In this document: in pieces, positions 28,863 to 37,131 of the stretch
Numbering within the stretch: position 1 is the first letter of the stretch
Layout: the number at the start of each line of letters is the position of its first letter
Origin: CAZZCN01 sp964652975
Lineage (GTDB): Bacteria; Bacillota; Clostridia; Saccharofermentanales; UBA5734
Direction: 5' to 3'
DNA length: 64,000 nt
Assembly (NCBI GenBank): GCA_964652975.1
Contig: CAZZCN010000007.1
Coordinates: 3,492 to 67,491, forward strand
Notes under the pieces: generated by a model
What the model was told of the DNA's origin: nothing
The model's input: the letters and a program-made list of their open reading frames with translations, nothing else
Databases searched by the model: none
Position numbers and translations under genes: made by a program

Positions 28863-31037
28863 TTAATCCACCGCATCTGCTATAATAAGTTCACTAACTA
28901 GTGCTGTCGGCAAATTAATAACCACTCCTTCTGTTGCAAGAGTATAGCCCGATAAAATAGTTGAGCGGTTACTGTTGTCAAAAGTCACTTTATAGTTTTT
29001 AGAAATATCAATTCCCTTGAATTTGATTTTTTGTTCCTTGACAATGGGATCGCAAAGCTGAAAAGCACCTAAGATTGCCGTATCACCAGACGCTGAGGTT
29101 AATTCTAAAACTCCAATCATACCTTTAGGGTCAAGACTGCCAAGGTCTGGTGTATGATGATATATTTTGCTGCCACATTCATGCATTGGACGGACAATTC
29201 GATTGAAAATTTCAATCACTCTTGATATTCGCTCAATATGTATTGGGTTTTCCTTGCATATCGCATTGGTATTCATCTGCCCGACAGTCATTCTGCCAAA
29301 AAGCAAAAGTCTGCTTTGGAAGTCCATTTCAGCAAAGGTATGGGCACTTTGTCCGCCGATAAGACGATCAATCATCTCGGGTGGCAGGCACATGCTCATT
29401 CCGTTGATGATTGCAAAGGAACGAGGGGCAAGCTGCCAATCGGTAACCCAGGTATGTGATAATCTTGAAACCATTCCCAGGTCTGTTCTTCCGCCGCCGG
29501 ATGCACAGCCTTCAAAAATAATTTTTGGATAACGTTCTCTTAAACGTTCAAAAATTGCATACCAGTTTTCATAATATCGAAAATCAGCATTCTCCAGGTA
29601 GTCACCATTAACATTAAATGATCTGGTGGCCTCGTTTCCAACATTAAAATCCAATCGGAAAAAGTCAAGCTTGTAAAATTCAATGAATTTGACAAGGGTT
29701 TCTTCTATCCATTTTGCACCTTCAGGTTTGGAAACATCTACTATGCATCCTCCGCCGTTTATTCCGCCACGAAGCTTTTCATCATAGCCTCTTGTACCGA
29801 TTTTTTCGCCTATTTCACTGAAGGTTTTACTGTCCCGTCCTAAACGCTCGGGTTCCATCCACAATCCAAATTTCAAGCCCTTTTTATGACAGTATCCTCT
29901 AATACCATCAATGCCCATTTGATAGCGACATACATCAGGGAACCAGTCTCCGTTAAGATATAGCCATTTATCCTCGCAACCCTCAGGTCCATACCATGCG
30001 GCATCAATAAAAAATATCTCGCTTCCTCTGTCAGCCGCTGAATCAATCTGTGCAATAACAGCTTCCTGGCTCATTATCATTTCCGGACCGATTCCACCCT
30101 CCTGTGGTGCTATTTTACAGTTTCCAACAGGATACTTTATAACGCTCCTGCGTATATGACGGTTCATCTCATTAACACAAACATCCAATCCGCCAAACAT
30201 CATACCAATATGCATAGCAGGCGTTTGTATTGTTTCACCTGCATCAATGACACGAATCGGTGCAAACTGGTCGATTGATGCCTTAAAAGCAAGCCAGCAT
30301 TCCCACGGATTATCATTAACATCAAAATCAAAACGATAGCCGCCGGAATAAGCCAGCTGCCCGATAAAGCACTGCCCTGTGGCATTGTTCTCAAGGATGA
30401 ACATTGGGTGGCGGTAACGCTCTCTTAAATGACGTCCGCCGAAATAATGTCCGTCTTTATCTATATTGTGCCATGCAAAAGCACCTTCGTATCCCCAATG
30501 AGGATCGTCCATATATCCCACTCTATAATTAACTGAGCCTTCTCTCAAAAGCTCCTTGTTTCTTGGCGTGTTTTCCAGTCCACCGGACATGACAGACATC
30601 TCCGAAACAGCTGCAGGATAGCTTCCTGTATTAGTAATTTCAAGCCAGCGTGTTATTACAGAGGTTCCATCCAGAAATGTCTTAATTGAAACAATAACAG
30701 GTCTAATCTTATGTTGTAATTTTACAGTAACCAACATCCCTTTTTCTTGCAATTCCTTTTCAAAAGAAACCCAATTCCAATGGCTATGAAGTTTTTGACC
30801 ATCAATAACAAGATTAAATGCACAGCTTTCAGCAAATGCATTTGTGTTTAAACGAGGTACACTCGGATATGAAATTACTTGGGGAACATAACCCGATCCG
30901 TTCCAGCCAAGTGAACTGTAGATTCCGTTAAACAGTCCCTCTTCATATACCGTAAAACCATTTCTATATGTAACTGTCTTTTCTTCGCCTTGTTCTATTG
31001 AATAAGCGTCATAAAAAAGTTCACTTGTGTAAAACAA
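28863..31037 (-). CDS. GH36 alpha-galactosidase-like enzyme, cytoplasmic
   Basis: 724 residues, the classical length for tetrameric GH36 enzymes, and no signal peptide. Landmarks: FFIDAAWYG (about 342-350), GLWMEPERLG (about 391-400), FFRLDFNVG with nucleophile Asp463, and EGCASGGGRTDLG with acid/base Asp519. Family members hydrolyse terminal alpha-1,6-galactose of raffinose-type sugars, or alpha-GalNAc. It lies 20 bp after the metallo-hydrolase gene. With the external GH36-like lipoprotein it implies that an alpha-galactoside-like bond is attacked both outside and inside the cell. Confidence 0.9.
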   Translation of the reverse strand: MFYTSELFYDAYSIEQGEEKTVTYRNGFTVYEEGLFNGIYSSLGWNGSGYVPQVISYPSVPRLNTNAFAESCAFNLVIDGQKLHSHWNWVSFEKELQEKGMLVTVKLQHKIRPVIVSIKTFLDGTSVITRWLEITNTGSYPAAVSEMSVMSGGLENTPRNKELLREGSVNYRVGYMDDPHWGYEGAFAWHNIDKDGHYFGGRHLRERYRHPMFILENNATGQCFIGQLAYSGGYRFDFDVNDNPWECWLAFKASIDQFAPIRVIDAGETIQTPAMHIGMMFGGLDVCVNEMNRHIRRSVIKYPVGNCKIAPQEGGIGPEMIMSQEAVIAQIDSAADRGSEIFFIDAAWYGPEGCEDKWLYLNGDWFPDVCRYQMGIDGIRGYCHKKGLKFGLWMEPERLGRDSKTFSEIGEKIGTRGYDEKLRGGINGGGCIVDVSKPEGAKWIEETLVKFIEFYKLDFFRLDFNVGNEATRSFNVNGDYLENADFRYYENWYAIFERLRERYPKIIFEGCASGGGRTDLGMVSRLSHTWVTDWQLAPRSFAIINGMSMCLPPEMIDRLIGGQSAHTFAEMDFQSRLLLFGRMTVGQMNTNAICKENPIHIERISRVIEIFNRIVRPMHECGSKIYHHTPDLGSLDPKGMIGVLELTSASGDTAILGAFQLCDPIVKEQKIKFKGIDISKNYKVTFDNSNRSTILSGYTLATEGVVINLPTALVSELIIADAVD

Positions 31038-31057
31038 ATCAATTCGTCCTTTCGTTT

Positions 31058-31819
31058 TTAAATAATAATACTTTCACCCTGTGTTATAAAGCTGTACCTG
31101 ACATCAGGAGCTTTCTTGCCCATCTCGGTCATAAATTTATAAGGGTTCCCGCCATGCTGTGGAAAATTCCAGAAATGACAGGGCAAGGTTAGTCCGGGGT
31201 TAATGATTTTTGCATATTCCGCACATTGTTCTTCATTTAAATTGCCATATGCTCCATTTATAGGAGCTATTAGAACATCTATTTCTTCACTGTTCAGATT
31301 TTTGATTTTATCAGGTCTAAAGGAGGTATCTCCTGTAAAATATATTTTTTTACCCTCTATTTCGATAATTATTCCAACAGCATCCTTTGATAATTCCCCA
31401 TGGTCGCAAAAAACTGTTTTCAGAGTAAAGAACTCAAAGCTATAAGATGTGTCTTTAATTAAAGTGACAATTTTATCGGGGTTTATATTTAAATTTATGC
31501 CTTGTCTTTGTCCGCTTGGAGTTGTGAGTAATTTTGTTTTGTCGTTATTTAACAATGCAGGTATGGAATCAATATCAAAGTGGTCATAATGCTCATGCGA
31601 GGCAATGATATAATCAAAAACCAGATCATCAGGTTGTAATATCTTTGCGCTAATTCTTTTAAATCCAAATTCTCTTTCACAGCAATCGGATAAATATAAA
31701 TCTAAAGCAAGGAGTTTTCCGTCCGGATTCTTGAATATATATCCACATTGTCCGACAAAAAACACCCCTAGCCTGCCTTTTTCAATACATGTGTTTTCAA
31801 CCTTGTGCTTAAGTTCCAT
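31058..31819 (-). CDS. Metallo-beta-lactamase-fold hydrolase, UlaG-like
   Basis: 253 residues. Metal motif ASHEHYDHFD (HxHxDH, about 73-82), further ligands in FCDHGE and FTGDTSF, and a late CHFWNF. The N-terminal GQCGYIFKNPDGKLLALD is typical of the UlaG-like group that includes L-ascorbate-6-phosphate lactonase. A lactonase or phosphoesterase acting on a sugar acid lactone is plausible; the dehydrogenases of this locus could generate such a lactone, but that is inference. First gene of the long unit reaching to 20125, about 140 bases behind promoter R2. Confidence 0.82.
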   Translation of the reverse strand: MELKHKVENTCIEKGRLGVFFVGQCGYIFKNPDGKLLALDLYLSDCCEREFGFKRISAKILQPDDLVFDYIIASHEHYDHFDIDSIPALLNNDKTKLLTTPSGQRQGINLNINPDKIVTLIKDTSYSFEFFTLKTVFCDHGELSKDAVGIIIEIEGKKIYFTGDTSFRPDKIKNLNSEEIDVLIAPINGAYGNLNEEQCAEYAKIINPGLTLPCHFWNFPQHGGNPYKFMTEMGKKAPDVRYSFITQGESIII

Positions 31820-31832
31820 TTGTAACCCCTGC

Positions 31833-31951
31833 TTTTAAAGTAAACTGAATTGTGTCATGTCATTTCAAAGACTATAAAACATTTTGCCAAATGCGTTTTG
31901 ATATCCTGTCTGTTATACAACTTTTTTCAAAACGCTATATTTATCCTACTG
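31833..31951. repeat. Dispersed ~115-bp element, copy E1
   Basis: Matches 53584-53697 and 56337-56450 in the same orientation. Best conserved is the right part: GCCAAATGCGTTTTGATA, then a TTATACAA block and TTTCAAAACGCTATATTTA; GCGTTTTGA and TCAAAACGC form an inverted repeat about 40 bases long. This copy lies in the 5' leader between promoter R2 and the metallo-hydrolase gene, so it would be transcribed. Confidence 0.6.
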
Positions 31952-31956
31952 TCTGC

Positions 31957-32030
31957 ATGCTATCACAAAAAAAAATCCATAACAATATAAATATTTTTAC
32001 ATTCAAACCAAATTTATTGAAATATTTATA
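31957..32030 (-). promoter_or_regulatory. Promoter R2 of the metallo-hydrolase/GH36/ABC/YesMN unit
   Basis: On the minus strand: TATAAATATTT (32030-32020), 30 bases, TATATTGTTA with -35 TTGTTA (31985-31980), 17 bases including nine T in a row, and -10 TAGCAT (31962-31957). Same geometry as 9731-9804 and 34453-34526. The remaining part up to 32228 (32041-32228) holds no feature I can support. Confidence 0.72.
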
Positions 32031-32228
32031 TAGAGTTTGGATTTATAAAGACTTGTCTATTTGAATTTTTTATTTTTTACGTAGAGACTAATTTCACAAA
32101 GGCGCATATTTTCTTATAATCTTCCATGAAGTAATTTATACGTTTTTAAACAAAGCAAACACCGGCTTTATTACAAGGCAAATCCTTATAAAATCACAAA
32201 AGCAACTGAAACTGAATATGACTATTAA

Positions 32229-33014
32229 TCAGAATTCCTTTGAAAAACCGCATGTCCATCCACCATCAACGCAGATTGTGCTTCCGGTAATGTAATTCGA
32301 TTCGTCTCCTGCTAAAAACAGGGCGATATTGTTTATATCCTCAGGGTCTCCGGGTCTTTTTAACGGTATATGGGAAAGCATTGCCTCTGCTTTTTTGGGG
32401 TCGTTGTAAATCAAATTGCGGGTCTTTTCAAACATAATTGAACCTGGTGCAATTACGTTGACTCTGATATTCATTTCCGCATATTCAAGTGCCATGCTTT
32501 TTGAAAGATTGATAACTGCCGTTTTCGCAGCAATAAATGCATTTTGATTTCTCAAAGGAACCAATCCGGCAATTGAACTTATGTTGATTATCGAACCCTT
32601 GCCGGCTTTAATCATACTTGGAATTATCGTCTTGCTGCAACGGTATATGCCATGTAAATCAATATCCATGATCCATTCATAGATTCCGTCAATAAACGTA
32701 TGAACAGGTCTTCTGTCTTCAGGTTCAACATTCACACCGGCGTTATTAATAAGGACTTCGATAAACCCAAGGTCTTTTTCAATTTCCTTCACACTTTTTT
32801 CGATTGATTCATTGTTTGTGACATCAAAGTGATAAAATCCTGCGGTTCCACCCTTATCCCTTATTTCATCGACAAGCATATTGCCCAATCTGTCATTAAC
32901 ATCACAGACAGCCACCTTGGCGTTGCTACTTGCAAAAGCACACGACAAAGCACCGCCAATGGCACCTGCAGCACCTGTTATAACAACACACTTGCCATCA
33001 AGGTCAATTTTCAT
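32229..33014 (-). CDS. SDR-family protein with Phe in place of the catalytic Tyr
   Basis: 261 residues from the preferred ATG at 33014 (GAGAGGAG 10 bases upstream; a start 30 bases earlier has no such box). The cofactor motif TGAAGAIGG and NNAGVN are intact, and a Ser (NISSIAG) is present, but the YxxxK motif reads FIAAK: the nucleotide codon is TTT, so Phe replaces the catalytic Tyr. Classical SDRs cannot protonate or deprotonate substrate normally without it. It is clearly paralogous to the SDR encoded at 33527-34279 (shared DRxPxH, IIPSM, IINISSI.GLVP). Last of three genes behind promoter R3. It may be an inactive partner or use altered chemistry. Confidence 0.85.
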   Translation of the reverse strand: MKIDLDGKCVVITGAAGAIGGALSCAFASSNAKVAVCDVNDRLGNMLVDEIRDKGGTAGFYHFDVTNNESIEKSVKEIEKDLGFIEVLINNAGVNVEPEDRRPVHTFIDGIYEWIMDIDLHGIYRCSKTIIPSMIKAGKGSIINISSIAGLVPLRNQNAFIAAKTAVINLSKSMALEYAEMNIRVNVIAPGSIMFEKTRNLIYNDPKKAEAMLSHIPLKRPGDPEDINNIALFLAGDESNYITGSTICVDGGWTCGFSKEF

Positions 33015-33074
33015 TACTAATACACTCCTCTCAAAAGGACACAAAACAAAAATTTATTATTCCTTTTATCAGGA

Positions 33075-33500
33075 TCAGTCTTCGTCAATCAGCTTGAAAG
33101 TTTTCCCGCCCCAGGCTTCTTTTCTCATATCATATACTTCATTTATACCTTTATCAGGTTTAATAGGCCAGATTGCATTTATCACAAATTCTTCGTTTTC
33201 ACTTGTGTTTGTTATACTGTGGAATGTTCCCTGCGGAATAAAAATCACCGAGCCGCCTTTAACAGGATGGTCTACACCGTCCAAGTGGACGACACCTTCT
33301 CCTGACATGACGATATATACTTCATCAAATCCATTATGGATTCCACCGCCTGTAGCCTCTCCGACTGCCACTCTGCCCTCGTTGATTTGAATGTTTTTTG
33401 ATTCTGAATTTGTTTCATCAATCAGCATTCTTGATGTATAGGTCTTATCAACCACAAATTCTTTAACCTGCCATGGATTTACAACTGTACCTCTACTCAC
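33075..33500 (-). CDS. Small cupin-domain protein
   Basis: 141 residues from a GTG start at 33500 that has AAAGGAGAG 6 bases before it; a longer reading from 33551 would overlap the upstream gene and lacks a box. The cupin core shows DEVYIVMSGEGVVHLDG, a glycine-rich turn and IPQGTFHSITN. Metal ligands of motif 1 are partly replaced (HNGFDEVYIV; His and Glu remain), and motif 2 has His in GTFHS. Single-domain cupins in sugar loci are often isomerases or sugar-binding regulators; which applies here cannot be told. It sits between two SDR genes. Confidence 0.75.
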   Translation of the reverse strand: MSRGTVVNPWQVKEFVVDKTYTSRMLIDETNSESKNIQINEGRVAVGEATGGGIHNGFDEVYIVMSGEGVVHLDGVDHPVKGGSVIFIPQGTFHSITNTSENEEFVINAIWPIKPDKGINEVYDMRKEAWGGKTFKLIDED

Positions 33501-33526
33501 AATAATCTCTCCTTTAACATAATTAT

Positions 33527-34279
33527 TTAAAAATTTCTTGCATAACTGCAATTAAATCCACCATCAACCTTTAAACACTCACCGGTCACATATGCAGACA
33601 AATCACTTGCCAAAAACAGTGCTGCATTCGCTATATCAGCAGGCGTGCCTACTCTGTTTAACGGCACATAGCTTAATAGATCACCAATATTGTTTTCAGC
33701 TGCTCTTTCATCGCCTTCAACCAACCCAATAGCCATTGAGTTAACTCTTATATTATAAGGTGCCAGCTCCAATGCCCAGGCTTTTGAAATTGCAATTAAC
33801 CCTGATTTTGCAGCAACGTACGGGCTTTGTCCTTTTGCAGGCACCAAGCCTAGAATCGAGCTGATATTAATAATATTTCCCTCGTTTGCTTCAACCATAC
33901 TCGGTATTATTGATCGGCTAAAATGATATACCTTGTCCAGGTTGTTACGATAATTCTCTTCGTATATTTTATTGTCAAATAAATGCATAGGCTGTCTATC
34001 GCAAAAATTTATCTTTTGATCAAAATAGTTAATTAAAATATCTATTTTTCCGGCTTCTCTAAAAATCTCACTCATTAACGCACTATAATCTTCATTTTCC
34101 CGGAATATCATAATGTCATTACCATAAATATTCCCAAGAGATTTGATGTCGTCATTTTTTTCTGTTATTACCGAAACTGATGCGCCATTTTCAGAAAAAC
34201 GCGAAGCGATATTTTGTACAATAGCACTATTAGCTGAAGAAATAAGAACTTTTTTATTTTGCAATAGCCTCATATTCAA
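33527..34279 (-). CDS. SDR-family protein lacking the glycine-rich cofactor motif
   Basis: 250 residues. The catalytic side is intact (NISSILG Ser; YVAAK Tyr and Lys; IRVNSMAIG), but the N-terminal TGxxxGxG cofactor motif reads SSANSAIV with every glycine lost, and the NNAG motif reads NYFDQ. It is therefore the mirror image of its paralogue at 32229-33014, which keeps the cofactor motif but has lost the Tyr. First gene behind promoter R3. A heteromeric pair that shares one working set of functions, or two decayed copies, are both possible. The ATG could be 34279 or 34273. Confidence 0.85.
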   Translation of the reverse strand: MNMRLLQNKKVLISSANSAIVQNIASRFSENGASVSVITEKNDDIKSLGNIYGNDIMIFRENEDYSALMSEIFREAGKIDILINYFDQKINFCDRQPMHLFDNKIYEENYRNNLDKVYHFSRSIIPSMVEANEGNIINISSILGLVPAKGQSPYVAAKSGLIAISKAWALELAPYNIRVNSMAIGLVEGDERAAENNIGDLLSYVPLNRVGTPADIANAALFLASDLSAYVTGECLKVDGGFNCSYARNF

Positions 34280-34364
34280 ATCTTTAGCCTTTCTGATTCA
34301 CATAAAGTACCCAAGATAAATTTATCACCATTACCTCGAGCCTGACCGGGTATAAAATTATAGT

Positions 34365-34378
34365 GCAAAGCGTTTTGC
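34365..34378. promoter_or_regulatory. Possible cre-like palindrome in the SDR-unit leader
   Basis: A 14-bp near-palindrome GCAAAGCGTTTTGC lies between promoter R3 and the first SDR gene. Its core AAAGCG.TTT resembles CcpA operators (cre), which would give catabolite repression, but the outer bases do not fit the consensus well. Confidence 0.3.
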
Positions 34379-34452
34379 TCGGTTTGAAACATTTCTATAA
34401 AAGAACATCAACCTATTCACCTGATCCTGAATAAGTCTGTTCAATGCGGAAA

Positions 34453-34526
34453 TTCTATCATAGGATTTTTGAAATAACAATATAAGCATTTTCCAATAAA
34501 TTTTTCATTTTAACAAATACTTATAA
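34453..34526 (-). promoter_or_regulatory. Promoter R3 of the SDR-cupin-SDR unit
   Basis: On the minus strand: TATAAGTATTT (34526-34516), 30 bases, TATATTGTTA with -35 TTGTTA (34481-34476), 17 bases, -10 TAGAAT (34458-34453). Third member of the set with 9731-9804 and 31957-32030. Leader of about 170 bases. Confidence 0.72.
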
Positions 34527-34651
34527 ATTCTATTTCTATGCAAAAACCTTTCTGTCCTACAAACTCACAAGGACACTGATTTAGCAAAGCCACATGAGTA
34601 GTGAGGGGCGGACGGAAAAAGTTTTAGTCTTTCAAGAAATTTAATTAAACA

Positions 34652-34813
34652 ATGTTTACCACGATTAAGATAGTTTCTATGCAAGAACGGGATAAATTCT
34701 TATTTTTAGATGTGTACAGACGAGATGCCCTGTTAGAGGCGTTAAAATATCGTGTAGAAGAATTGGATAGGATAATAATGGAACAGGGTAAAGGATTCTT
34801 TGATAATGCTTAG
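34652..34813 (+). CDS. Possible 53-residue protein, unknown
   Basis: A short frame whose product looks protein-like (MQERDKFLFLDVYRRDALLE near its start, an amphipathic Leu/Glu/Arg-rich helix, ending GFFDNA). There is no good ribosome-binding site before ATG 34652 or the internal ATG 34679. It lies between promoter R3 and the tRNA gene and may be a remnant of a mobile or deleted gene. AT-rich near-repeats (ATTTTAGAATTTTAG) follow the stop, and a 9-bp inverted repeat (CAATTTTAC / GTAAAATTG, about 34870-34898) precedes the tRNA. Confidence 0.3.
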   Translation: MFTTIKIVSMQERDKFLFLDVYRRDALLEALKYRVEELDRIIMEQGKGFFDNA

Positions 34814-34973
34814 CATTTTAGAATTTTAGTATTTTAGAATTTGAATATTAAGTTCGAAAAGTTTTATTGCAATTTTACGCACCGTAGTGTAAAATTGTAA
34901 ATCGCTGACACTTTATACTATCAAGCGTTTCATATTGTTTGATAATATAATAGTTGGTTAAACCCTTGAATGT

Positions 34974-35050
34974 CGGGGTGTAGCTCAGGTGGCTAGAGTG
35001 CCTGCTTGGGGTGCAGGAGGTCGCAAGTTCAAGTCTTGTCACTCCGACCA
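34974..35050 (+). tRNA. tRNA-Pro, anticodon GGG
   Basis: 77 bases with encoded CCA. Acceptor stem CGGGGTG/CACTCCG (one G-U), D stem GCTC/GAGT, anticodon stem CCTGC/GCAGG with loop TTGGGGT (anticodon GGG), T stem GCAAG/CTTGT with TTCAAGT loop. A TATAAT lies 23 bases upstream (34946-34951). Confidence 0.95.
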
Positions 35051-35432
35051 GAAAGAATCAAAAAGAGACGTGCTTTATAGTATGTCTCTTTTTGATTCTC
35101 TATGGAAAAACACGGGGTGTTTTTCGGAATTTTCACAAGGTGACCAGACTTGAACTTTGTTCAAAAGCCCGTCTGCGTTGTTTGCAGATGGGCGCAGTCT
35201 TGTCACTCCGACCAAAAAGAATCAAAAAAGGATATGCATAATGCGTATCCTTTTTTGATTCTCTATGGAAAAACACCAGATGTGTTTTTCAACATTATTA
35301 CAATTACTAAGAAAATGCAATAAAGAACTGACCGAAGGGAAGTTCTTCGAATGAACCGTCTTGAGGCTTTTAACCTCAAGCGGTTCTATGTTCTCTTTTT
35401 TGATTCTCTATGGAAAAACACAGAAGATGTTT
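35051..35432 (+). repeat. Duplicated tRNA 3' end with paired hairpins
   Basis: The tRNA 3' part AGTCTTGTCACTCCGACCA (from 35032) recurs exactly at 35196-35214, again followed by an AAGAATCAAAAA stretch and a terminator-like hairpin. Three copies of GATTCTCTATGGAAAAACAC start at 35094, 35257 and 35402; each opens a second hairpin GAAAAACAC-loop-GTGTTTTTC with a different loop, the third less perfect. Between the first two lies an inverted T-arm copy (35140-35157, one mismatch) and a strong hairpin GCCCGTCTGC/GCAGATGGGC (about 35168-35194). A further hairpin GAACCG..CGGTTC lies at about 35353-35386. No protein gene is present. Confidence 0.75.
35055..35098 (+). terminator. Terminator of tRNA-Pro
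   Basis: A 15-bp perfect inverted repeat (GAATCAAAAAGAGAC / GTCTCTTTTTGATTC) starts 4 bases after the CCA end. A diverged second version with compensating bases lies at 35219-35261. Confidence 0.75.
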
Positions 35433-36830
35433 TTATGATTTCCTTTTCCTTATACTTACAACTTCTGTAAAATCAGCAATCTCCATCTTCTTGTGACCCA
35501 TGGTTTTATGTATATAAAAAGCCAGGACAAACCCTATAAGTGTTGAAAGCAATATCAAAAACTGTGTTCCGTTGATAAAAATGTCAAGTTTATTTACAAA
35601 ATTAAGAATCTGCGACCCCAGAAGTGCAAACAAGAACCCTGCAAGACCGCTTATAGTGCCGCACATGCCGATATACATCTTGGCGTTTTCGGGTTTGATA
35701 AATTGAAATTGCAGATTGACAAGTGATATACCAAGCACACTCCATGCCACATTGCTTACTATGGCTGAAAAAGGGTAAATCCAAAAGTAGTTACCGGGAG
35801 ACATGAAAAGCAGTAGTACATTCCCTGCAGCATATATAATAACAGCGATTTTCAGCACATAATCCCAGGATGTCCTATCGGCAAATACGCCCCATCTCCT
35901 CACAATTATCGCCTTTTCAAGAGTAACCAGTAATATGACAAACCCTATTAAAGTGTACTCCATCCCTATGTCCTTGATAAGATATAGTCCTAAAAACGGA
36001 ATAAGAATCTGAGCAGACGCCTGCCATAAGATAAAGATTATAATAACCTTCAAAAAAGATTTGTCTCTTATAGGTTCAATCAAATTGGCAATCGAAAATT
36101 TCACACGTGGGTGCTCTGAAGGTGGTTCGTATATGCTGGAAACATACACCACATCAACAATGGATACTGCCATCAAAATAATGCCAATCACCGCAAATCC
36201 CCACACAAGCAATCCCGCAGTTTCGGACTTGTCCAGAATCACACCTGTAACCATCGTAGCCACAGCGACTCCAAGAAGGCTGTATCGTTCGCGCTTGCTG
36301 AAGTAAGCACCCCTCCCGTTCGGCGGAACAAGTGAAATAAGCCAGTTGCTGGCAGCCGGACCTATAGCTGTTCCTATGAAAAAACCAATCGCATAAGTAG
36401 CAATTATCATAATTACGCTTACAATACCGGTACCAAAAACAATCGGATATAAAAACACAATCGAGAGGCAGATACGATGTACTGCAATTCCAAATACAAC
36501 AAAATTCTTCTGTGACTGTATTTTCTCGGATATAACCGCACCAATGATCTGAAAAAATCCTGCAAGTACCGGAATTGACAAAACTATACCGTTAATTGAT
36601 GCTGGAACTCCTGCATAGCTCAAAAGGCCGGCAAGGTAGCTTCCGGCGCAAATCGATATCAGTATGTAGAGAGAAACATTATCAACAATAAAATTCCTTC
36701 TGCCAAGATGGATTTTCTTGTCAATATCAGAAAGCGCGTCAAAGTGCATTGCACTGACTTCCCTTTTCTCATTTATTCTATCTTTTGCAAGCTGCAACAA
36801 ATTTTGCATTTTCTCGTTTGCGCCTTTCAC
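35433..36830 (-). CDS. MFS transporter
   Basis: 465 residues with a ~45-residue hydrophilic N-terminus, about twelve membrane helices and a central cytosolic loop. A GRGAYFSKRERYSLLG segment between helices 4 and 5 and a second-half RRWGVFADRTSWDY match loops of major facilitator exporters or sugar permeases of Clostridia. The substrate cannot be predicted. The gene stands alone; its 3' end abuts the tRNA hairpin region, which can act as a terminator for both strands. The 5' space up to pnp (36831-37131) holds only the short repeats noted separately. Confidence 0.8.
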   Translation of the reverse strand: MKGANEKMQNLLQLAKDRINEKREVSAMHFDALSDIDKKIHLGRRNFIVDNVSLYILISICAGSYLAGLLSYAGVPASINGIVLSIPVLAGFFQIIGAVISEKIQSQKNFVVFGIAVHRICLSIVFLYPIVFGTGIVSVIMIIATYAIGFFIGTAIGPAASNWLISLVPPNGRGAYFSKRERYSLLGVAVATMVTGVILDKSETAGLLVWGFAVIGIILMAVSIVDVVYVSSIYEPPSEHPRVKFSIANLIEPIRDKSFLKVIIIFILWQASAQILIPFLGLYLIKDIGMEYTLIGFVILLVTLEKAIIVRRWGVFADRTSWDYVLKIAVIIYAAGNVLLLFMSPGNYFWIYPFSAIVSNVAWSVLGISLVNLQFQFIKPENAKMYIGMCGTISGLAGFLFALLGSQILNFVNKLDIFINGTQFLILLSTLIGFVLAFYIHKTMGHKKMEIADFTEVVSIRKRKS

Positions 36831-37016
36831 TTGTCTTTATTCTAAAATATTTTTGTGTTACGGCTAAAGTGACTTTTTTAAGTTAAAAGTCTAAAATAAT
36901 TAAGAGATAGAATTAATTTTAGTCTGTCTCGATTTTACCACTAAAATTTTCAAAAGGCACTCTCTTTTCAAAGAATGCCTTTTAATTATTTTTATGATTG
37001 GTCTGCCTGTATCGTC

Positions 37017-37131
37017 TTATGGTTTATTCATAAATAACGAGCTTTTCGTATTGCTTTATGGTTTATACATAAGTAGCGAGCTAATCGTTCACTTTATGGT
37101 GTATTCATAAATAATCAATCGTTACTTAAGT
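37017..37131. repeat. Three tandem ~38-bp repeats after pnp
   Basis: Units start at 37017, 37056 and 37094, each opening TTATGGTKTATWCATAARTA and continuing with a GCGAGC/AATCGTT-like part. The array directly follows the pnp stop codon and would lie in its 3' untranslated region. Confidence 0.6.

Noticed and set aside
35140..35214. Second tRNA-Pro gene
   Set aside because: Only the 3' end is present; no acceptor 5' half, D arm or anticodon arm can be folded.
35011..35241. 76-codon frame overlapping tRNA-Pro
   Set aside because: Starts inside the tRNA gene and runs through the hairpin region; a common false call.
34600..35432. Prophage or integrative element at the tRNA gene
   Set aside because: No integrase, phage or transfer gene lies near, and the repeats enclose under 200 bases.
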